DNA of 35,227 bases from CF-72 sp051006215 (GTDB lineage: Bacteria; Chloroflexota; UBA6077; CF-72): positions 1 through 35,227 of the forward strand of contig JBPCIO010000218.1 in the NCBI GenBank assembly GCA_051006215.1, written 5' to 3'. Position 1 is the stretch's first letter, and every line of letters starts with the position of its first letter. A program made the translations under genes and the position numbers. Positions 30,271-35,227 of the stretch are shown here, in pieces. The notes beneath the pieces were generated by a model. That model searched no databases. It had not been told where the DNA came from and was given only the letters and a program-made list of their open reading frames with translations.

Positions 30271-31413
30271 CTACAACAGCAACTGCCCCAAGCGCGAGGC
30301 AACCAGTCCATCGTCTTCCTCGCGCAACGTGACTGGATTGATGGTTATCGCGTCGCCATCACGACCGACGGCAATGGCTGGTGCGCCACTGAGCAGACCG
30401 TTGACGACGCCGGTGGCGTCGTGCCGCGAGAGGGCTGGATCGAACGCTAGTCGCAGTACCCGCGGTGCGGCGCCGTCGCCGTGAACGAAGCTCAGCGTAA
30501 CCCCCTGGGCTCCTTCCAGCTCGTTGGCAATCGCTTTGAGTCGCCGATCGTAGCTCGCCAGGCGGGCGTCGTGGTCGGTCTCGAGCCATTCCTGGAGCGC
30601 GGTGACCACCGCCACGATGGTCTGGCGGTCCAGCTTGAGTGGTCGGCCGAAGCTCTTCTCCCAGGCCGCCGTTTCGAAGCCGATGAAACCATGCAACGCC
30701 GCCGCCTGGACCAGGTCCGCGCGGCCGCATAGGATGCCCGAGGCATTCAGCGCGCCCAGATATTTGGCGCCGAAGGCAACCAGGTCGGCGCCCGCGCGGG
30801 TGTAACTGCGGAACTTATCGAGCGGGTAGACGCGTCCGGCAGCGTCGACCAGGACCGGAATGGCGTGTGCGTGGGCGATTGCGAGCACTTCTCGCAGAGG
30901 CAGGGTGCCAGGTGCACCGTCCAGGTGGGCCGGGAAGAATACGGTCGCGGTGGTGGGGCCCAACGCAGCTTCCAGCTGGGCCGCGGTGGTGCCGTTTGCA
31001 TCCCCGACTTCTACCAGCCGCCCGCCGGGCACGGTCACGGCACGCTCGTAGTGATAGCGGTGGCCGGCTTGAATCAGGACGGTGCCGGGCATACCCGTCG
31101 TGTCGGGTAGGCGCCCCATCTTGTCGGGATCGGCGCCGGCCATGCACGCCGCCGTGCCCAGAGCGAGCGCCGCTGCCGCGCCGGGGGTGACGTACGCAGC
31201 CTCAGCTCCCAGCAGATCTGCAATTACGGCGCCAGAGCGCTCGAGCAGCTGCTGCATGTCCACGTAGTAGCGCTCGACCTCCTGCATAGCGCGCCGCACG
31301 CGAGGCGAGGGTGTGGACCCCCCCAGCACGGTGTTGTTTCCCCGCGCGTTGATGACCGGGGTAATGCCAAGCTGCTCGTAGATGCTGGTGGGGGGAGCCG
31401 TTGATGTAGACAT
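30271..31413 (-). CDS. SelA/DgaE-like PLP-dependent enzyme (aminotransferase class V fold)
   Basis: A 380-aa fold-type I PLP enzyme. YEQLGITPVINARGNNTVLGG is the N-terminal signature shared by SelA-like proteins and D-glucosaminate-6-phosphate ammonia lyase (DgaE). Asp190 (VLVDAAG) is placed for the pyridine nitrogen and Lys217 (FGAKYLGALNASGIL) for the Schiff base. Real SelA also needs selenocysteine genes, none of which are seen. In this setting an ammonia-lyase, aldolase-like or dehydratase step on a sugar-acid derivative is more likely. ATG 31413 (MSTSTAPP) is chosen because the frame upstream loses family similarity. It is divergent by 56 bp from the amidohydrolase. Confidence 0.82.
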   Translation of the reverse strand: MSTSTAPPTSIYEQLGITPVINARGNNTVLGGSTPSPRVRRAMQEVERYYVDMQQLLERSGAVIADLLGAEAAYVTPGAAAALALGTAACMAGADPDKMGRLPDTTGMPGTVLIQAGHRYHYERAVTVPGGRLVEVGDANGTTAAQLEAALGPTTATVFFPAHLDGAPGTLPLREVLAIAHAHAIPVLVDAAGRVYPLDKFRSYTRAGADLVAFGAKYLGALNASGILCGRADLVQAAALHGFIGFETAAWEKSFGRPLKLDRQTIVAVVTALQEWLETDHDARLASYDRRLKAIANELEGAQGVTLSFVHGDGAAPRVLRLAFDPALSRHDATGVVNGLLSGAPAIAVGRDGDAITINPVTLREEDDGLVASRLGQLLL

Positions 31414-31469
31414 AGCGATTACTCTATCCAGACGCGCCGCGGCTGTGTTGCCCTGGTAGCGTAGGGACC

Positions 31470-32492
31470 ATGACGGTGCACTCCACAAATCAAGATTGGC
31501 TCGCATTGACGGTCGAGGAGCCGCTCGACCCCGGCCTGCCCATTTGCGATCCCCACCACCACCTCTGGGACATGCGGACCTCGCGCGTCAGCGAGCGCTA
31601 CCTGCTCGACGAAGTCCTAGGGGATGTTGTCAGCGGCCACAACGTGGTGTCCACGGTGTTCGTCGAATGCGGCGCCATGTACCGGGCCGATGGCCCAGAG
31701 GCGCTGCGCCCGATTGGCGAGGTCGAGTTCGTCAACGGGATCGCCGCGATGAGCGCTTCGGGGCTCTACGGGTCCACCCGCATCGCCGCCGGGATCGTCG
31801 GGACGGCTGACCTCAGCCTTGGCGCGGGTGTGGGTGCCGTGCTCGATGCGCAGATCGCCGTGGGAGGTGGGCGGTTCCGCGGCATCCGGAGGTCGGCAGC
31901 CTGGGATGCCGATCCTGGCGTGCCAGCTCAGCGCGTCAGCCGCGGGCCTGGGCTGTTCGGGCGCGACGACTTCAGGGCCGGATTTGCTCAGCTGGCGCCG
32001 CGCCAACTGAGCTTCGAGGTGTGGTGCTACCACCCCCAGATCCCCGAAGTCATCGCCCTCGCCAGTGCGTTTCCTGACACCACGATCGTCCTGGACCACT
32101 TCGGCGGCCCGCTCGGCGTCGGCGCCTATGCCGGTCGAGCCCAGGACGTGTTCGCCGAGTGGCGTACCACGGTCGCGGAGCTTGCGAAATGTGCGAATGT
32201 CGTCGCCAAGCTGGGCGGGATCAACATGGAGTTGAACGGCTTCGGCTGGCACGAGCGGCCGCGGCCACCTTCAAGTCAGGAGCTCGCTCAGGCGACGCGG
32301 CACTACTACGAGTTCGCCATCGAGAAATTCGGCCCCGACCGGTGCATGTTCGAGTCCAATTTCCCGGTCGATAAGGCCAGCTGCAGCTACACGGTCTTGT
32401 GGAACACCTTCAAAGTCATCGCGCAGGGGTACTCTGAAGCCGACACAGCAATGTTGTTCCACGACACGGCTGCCCGCGTGTATCGGCTCTAG
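31470..32492 (+). CDS. Amidohydrolase-2 family hydrolase (lactonase-like)
   Basis: A 340-aa TIM-barrel hydrolase of the amidohydrolase_2 family (PF04909). DPHHHLWDM near residue 28 gives the HxH ligands. LDHFGGPLG supplies the third His and CMFESNFPVDK the late acidic region (ESNFPVD). Relatives include sugar lactonases such as L-fuconolactonase, and pyrone-dicarboxylate hydrolase. A lactonase would fit sugar-acid catabolism. The stop overlaps, in a shared CTAG (32489-32492), the stop of the convergent decarboxylase subunit gene. Confidence 0.88.
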   Translation: MTVHSTNQDWLALTVEEPLDPGLPICDPHHHLWDMRTSRVSERYLLDEVLGDVVSGHNVVSTVFVECGAMYRADGPEALRPIGEVEFVNGIAAMSASGLYGSTRIAAGIVGTADLSLGAGVGAVLDAQIAVGGGRFRGIRRSAAWDADPGVPAQRVSRGPGLFGRDDFRAGFAQLAPRQLSFEVWCYHPQIPEVIALASAFPDTTIVLDHFGGPLGVGAYAGRAQDVFAEWRTTVAELAKCANVVAKLGGINMELNGFGWHERPRPPSSQELAQATRHYYEFAIEKFGPDRCMFESNFPVDKASCSYTVLWNTFKVIAQGYSEADTAMLFHDTAARVYRL

Positions 32493-33070
32493 GGACTACG
32501 AAGCCAGTCCTCGAACGCGCGCGCAAGAAGCACGGGGTCCTCGAGAAAGAAGTCCGTCTTCGGCTGGATGGTGTTCACGGGAACGCGGAGCAGCAGCGGG
32601 CCGTCATGCTCTAGAGCCCAGTTGAGCGCCTCACGGAGTCCGTCCGGCGTGCTCTCGACATCCCGCCCGTCGGCCCACCCGCACGCCCGAGCCACGGACA
32701 CGAAGTCTGTGTCTGGTGCGGCGGTCGGCTGGCCGCCGGTGGCCAGGTACACGCCATTGTCGAGAACCAGCGCGACCAGGTTGCGCGGCTTCAGGTGGCC
32801 GACGGTTGCCAGGGCCGAGAAGCCCATCAACAGCGAGCCATCGCCTTCAACGACCACCACCCGTTCGCCGTGCGGCCGGCCCGCCAATCCGACCGCCAGG
32901 CCTAGCCCGATCGCCAGCGGTTGGCCCATGGCGTCCAGGCAGTACAGGTGGTTAGCCTTGCGACCAACCACTGCCAGCATCTCGCGGATGGTCCCCCCAA
33001 GCGTCATGACGACTGGCTGATCAGGAAACGCCGCATCAATCAAACGCAGCGCCTCGGGTCGTTCAAGCAT
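32489..33070 (-). CDS. ThDP-dependent decarboxylase, beta (ThDP-binding) subunit
   Basis: A 193-aa C-terminal-type ThDP domain. The diphosphate/metal motif runs from GDGSLLMGF (GDG at 76-78) to Asn105 in VLDNGVY. Resemblance is to the beta subunits of sulfopyruvate decarboxylase (ComE) and phosphonopyruvate decarboxylase. These remove CO2 from a 3-substituted pyruvate to give an aldehyde. The substrate here is not established. The alpha subunit is the preceding gene on the same strand, 54 nt away. It converges with the amidohydrolase gene. Confidence 0.87.
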   Translation of the reverse strand: MLERPEALRLIDAAFPDQPVVMTLGGTIREMLAVVGRKANHLYCLDAMGQPLAIGLGLAVGLAGRPHGERVVVVEGDGSLLMGFSALATVGHLKPRNLVALVLDNGVYLATGGQPTAAPDTDFVSVARACGWADGRDVESTPDGLREALNWALEHDGPLLLRVPVNTIQPKTDFFLEDPVLLARAFEDWLRSP

Positions 33071-33124
33071 TCCCCGGCGTCCTTAACCGGCCACCGCAAT
33101 TCGGCCGCGGATGCTGCATGGCTG

Positions 33125-33652
33125 TCAGCCGCCCATCAAGTTGACTAGCACGAAGACTGGGCGATGGGTGGTGATAGCAAAGGCGTGGGCGCGCTCGATC
33201 GTGGCTGACCAATCGTCGATAGGGGTGCGGGCGTCGAGCTGGACCCAGCGCACGTGTGCGGCATCCAGCAGGTCCTGCGAACGTTCGCTGATGGTGTGGA
33301 TCATGGAGTTGTATTCGCCGAGTCCGCCGCGGCGGGTGATCACGCCGAAGATGGGCAGGTGGTACGGCTGGGGAAACGTCAGCAACGCCGTGAGCATGTT
33401 GCCGATGCCGTTGTCCTGGAAGATCATCAGCGCGCGCCGGCCAGCGAGTGTCAGCCCGGACAGGATGGAGATGCCCTCTTCTTCACGCGGAATCGGGAAG
33501 GTGCGGCGGCCGGTCCGCTTACCCGAGCCATCCAGGAAATGCGCGAGCACCAGTTTGAGCGTGCTGCTCGGAAGGTGCAACACAAACTCGGGGTCGATTG
33601 ACTCCACGCCGTCAATGACCGCCTGGCTGCGTTGCTCGTACGACGCGCTCAC
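33125..33652 (-). CDS. ThDP-dependent decarboxylase, alpha (pyrimidine-binding) subunit
   Basis: A 175-aa N-terminal-type ThDP domain of the ComD kind. PREEEGISILSGLTLAGRRA carries the catalytic Glu of REEEG (57-59), followed by FQDNGIGNMLTALLTF and PIFGVITRRGG. Split alpha and beta subunits are typical of archaeal and some bacterial sulfopyruvate decarboxylases. The GTG start overlaps the TGA of the fused molybdenum hydroxylase gene by 4 nt, so all three are one operon. The product aldehyde could be the substrate of that oxidoreductase, a link suggested by position only. Confidence 0.87.
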   Translation of the reverse strand: MSASYEQRSQAVIDGVESIDPEFVLHLPSSTLKLVLAHFLDGSGKRTGRRTFPIPREEEGISILSGLTLAGRRALMIFQDNGIGNMLTALLTFPQPYHLPIFGVITRRGGLGEYNSMIHTISERSQDLLDAAHVRWVQLDARTPIDDWSATIERAHAFAITTHRPVFVLVNLMGG

Positions 33653-35227
33653 CGGCTTGAGTGTGCCGGATCGAGGCCGGTTGGGGCCGGCAACGGTTGC
33701 TCGGCGCCGATGTACGCATAGATGTTAGCCACCAGACTGGTGCCGTCTGGGAGCCTGACTGGAACCAGCATTCGACGATAGTCTGTGCCCTCGAAGGCGT
33801 CGAGGCGAGCCCAGTGCTGCGGCAGCGCGGCAGACGTCAGCACGCTGACGGCCACCTGCCCAGGCCCCGCGCCCGGAGTGAACGCCGGAAATCCGTTGGC
33901 CATGAACCGCACACCGTGCACCCTGCCATCGATCCAGGTGCCTGACACGTCGGCAAGCAGGGCGTGGTTCAACTGTCCCGGCATGAGGGTGCCGTAGGCA
34001 GCCAGACGTGTGTTCGGCGAGTCGGCCATCTCCTCGGAAGAAGAAGCACCCTTGCTCGAGGCGAGCGCGTCGAACAGGCGCGCAGGCGTGACCGGCAGCG
34101 TGCTTAGCGCGACGTCGACGCCGGCGGTCCGCAACGCATCTTCGATCGCGGCAACGATGGCCGCCGGCGCGGCGATGGTTCCGGTCTCGCCGACGCCTTT
34201 GAAGCCTTCGGGGTTGTTGCCAAGCACGGCCGCCCGGACCTCGACGATCTCTGGTTGCATGCTGGCCGGGATGCCGCGACCTGGCAGCGCGTAGTCCAGG
34301 AAGTTGGCAGTGGTGAAGGTCCCGTCCGGTTGATAGGCCGCCTCCTCCATCAGCGCATACCCCACGCCATGCACAAGTCCACCCTGCAGCTGGCCGTTGA
34401 CCAGCAACGGGTTTATCGGCTGGCCGCAGTCGTGGGCGATGACGTAGCGCGTGATTCTGGGTGTCGCGGTCTCGGAGTCGAGCTCGAGTGTGACGGCGTG
34501 CACGGCGGCGGTATAGGCGCCGCTGCTCTGGAAGCTGGCATGCGCAGTGAGCGGACCCTCGGCAGCAAGCAGCTCGGCCAGGCCGACATGTTGGGCTGGC
34601 GCGCCGGCCACTTCGGCGCCCCGCGGGCCGATGGTCAGATCATCCCCGGCCGCTTCGAGCGCGGTCTGGGCGCGCTGGACGAGCTGCCGCCGAGCCTCCC
34701 GCGCAACTGCCGCCGCAGCGTTGCCGACCTCCAGGGCGGAGCGGCTGCCGGCCGTGTTGGCGGAGTTCGAGACCATTGTCGTGTCCCCGACGAAGACTTG
34801 GACTCTGTCGACAGGCCAGCCCAGGTGCTCGGCGATGACTTGAGCAAACACGGTGCGGTGGCCCTGGCCACCGGGCGTCGAGCCGAGGTAGGCATATACG
34901 TCCCCGTTGGGCTGCACGCGTATCGTCGCTGGCTCCGGTTGCTGGATGCCAGCGGACTCCACGCAGCACGCCACGCCCACGCCGATGCGCGCTCCGGTTG
35001 CCTGTCGCTGCCGCACATCTGCATATCCGATCGCCTCGAGCGCGCTCGCCAGCAAGCGCGGATAGTCTCCACCGTCATAGATGACCGGCCGAGTGCCCAT
35101 CCGCTTGTAGCCGGTCGTATATGGCATGCGCTCCGGACCAATGAGATTGCGTTGGCGGAGCTCGGCCGGGTCGACTCCAAGCCGTCTAGCCAGGCGATCC
35201 ATCAAGCGCTCGACCATGAAGTTGCCG
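33649..35227 (-). CDS. Xanthine-dehydrogenase-family molybdopterin subunit fused to a GGCT/AIG2-like domain (5' partial)
   Basis: The gene runs off the right edge; about 525 codons are visible. Residues 1-385 (from ATG 35217) are the C-terminal part of a molybdenum hydroxylase large subunit: ERLMDRLARRLGVDPAELR, STPGGQGHRTVFAQ, AHDCGQPINPLLVNGQLQGG and FKGVGETGTIAAP with catalytic Glu344. After VTPARLFDALAS, where such proteins end, a Ser-rich linker (388-397) leads without a stop into a gamma-glutamylcyclotransferase-like fold. That domain has YGTLMPG (408-414), GRVHGVRF, GFPAFTPG and LDAFEGTDYRR with the likely catalytic Glu476. GAGGAG-ATG at the junction looks like a former gene start, suggesting that two adjacent genes were fused. 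The GGCT part would make or open cyclic gamma-amide bonds; its use here is unknown. Confidence 0.88.
   Translation of the reverse strand, partial: GNFMVERLMDRLARRLGVDPAELRQRNLIGPERMPYTTGYKRMGTRPVIYDGGDYPRLLASALEAIGYADVRQRQATGARIGVGVACCVESAGIQQPEPATIRVQPNGDVYAYLGSTPGGQGHRTVFAQVIAEHLGWPVDRVQVFVGDTTMVSNSANTAGSRSALEVGNAAAAVAREARRQLVQRAQTALEAAGDDLTIGPRGAEVAGAPAQHVGLAELLAAEGPLTAHASFQSSGAYTAAVHAVTLELDSETATPRITRYVIAHDCGQPINPLLVNGQLQGGLVHGVGYALMEEAAYQPDGTFTTANFLDYALPGRGIPASMQPEIVEVRAAVLGNNPEGFKGVGETGTIAAPAAIVAAIEDALRTAGVDVALSTLPVTPARLFDALASSKGASSSEEMADSPNTRLAAYGTLMPGQLNHALLADVSGTWIDGRVHGVRFMANGFPAFTPGAGPGQVAVSVLTSAALPQHWARLDAFEGTDYRRMLVPVRLPDGTSLVANIYAYIGAEQPLPAPTGLDPAHSSR

Noticed and set aside
30271..31413. 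Genuine selenocysteine synthase (selA)
   Set aside because: No selB, selD or tRNA-Sec is present, and the context is sugar-acid catabolism; SelA-like paralogs are common in such loci.

Overview
The window is GC-rich bacterial DNA without tRNA, rRNA or CRISPR. It most resembles Chloroflexota. The reasons are the expanded enolase-superfamily sugar-acid enzymes (an expansion known from the SAR202 Chloroflexota), a large XRE/NB-ARC/TPR regulator, an archaeal-type AspRS behind a T-box leader, and tyrosine-recombinase relics of a type common in that phylum. The phylum assignment is inference; no marker gene settles it.

Positions 1-13,000 are a patchwork of intact housekeeping or stress genes set in decaying mobile and metabolic DNA. 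A weak Tn3-transposase-like fragment leads into an ECF41 sigma factor. That gene is divergent from a carboxymuconolactone-decarboxylase/AhpD-like gene, with matching ECF41-type promoters facing both ways. Next come a strong hairpin, a transposase tail, a truncated integrase, a large CehA/McbA-type metallohydrolase, a methyltransferase, a regulator of about 820 aa divergent from a RidA-like gene, a frameshifted glutathione peroxidase, a shredded hydantoinase tail, an orphan cobyrinate a,c-diamide synthase and a second integrase relic.

Positions 12,900-17,900 hold two membrane proteins (one ICMT-like), aspartyl-tRNA synthetase with its T-box, a PhyH dioxygenase, an aldo/keto reductase with a large internal deletion, and the C-terminal stump of a sugar-ABC permease.

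Positions 17,900-35,227 are a catabolic island. It contains a GH4 glycosidase, a P-loop kinase, a VOC protein, a broken WYL regulator, and a LacI regulator beside a sugar ABC importer (lipoprotein plus two permeases). These are followed by three enolase-superfamily enzymes (one with an in-frame amber codon), an SDR dehydrogenase, a 58-codon membrane peptide, a SelA-like PLP enzyme, an amidohydrolase/lactonase, a two-subunit thiamine-diphosphate decarboxylase, and a molybdenum hydroxylase large subunit fused to a gamma-glutamylcyclotransferase-like domain. The importer promoter and one dehydratase promoter share a near-identical CG-centred operator at +1, consistent with one LacI regulon. My reading is import of a glycoside or sugar acid, hydrolysis or lactone opening, dehydration to a 2-keto-3-deoxy acid, then redox, PLP and decarboxylation steps. 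The actual substrate cannot be read from the sequence.
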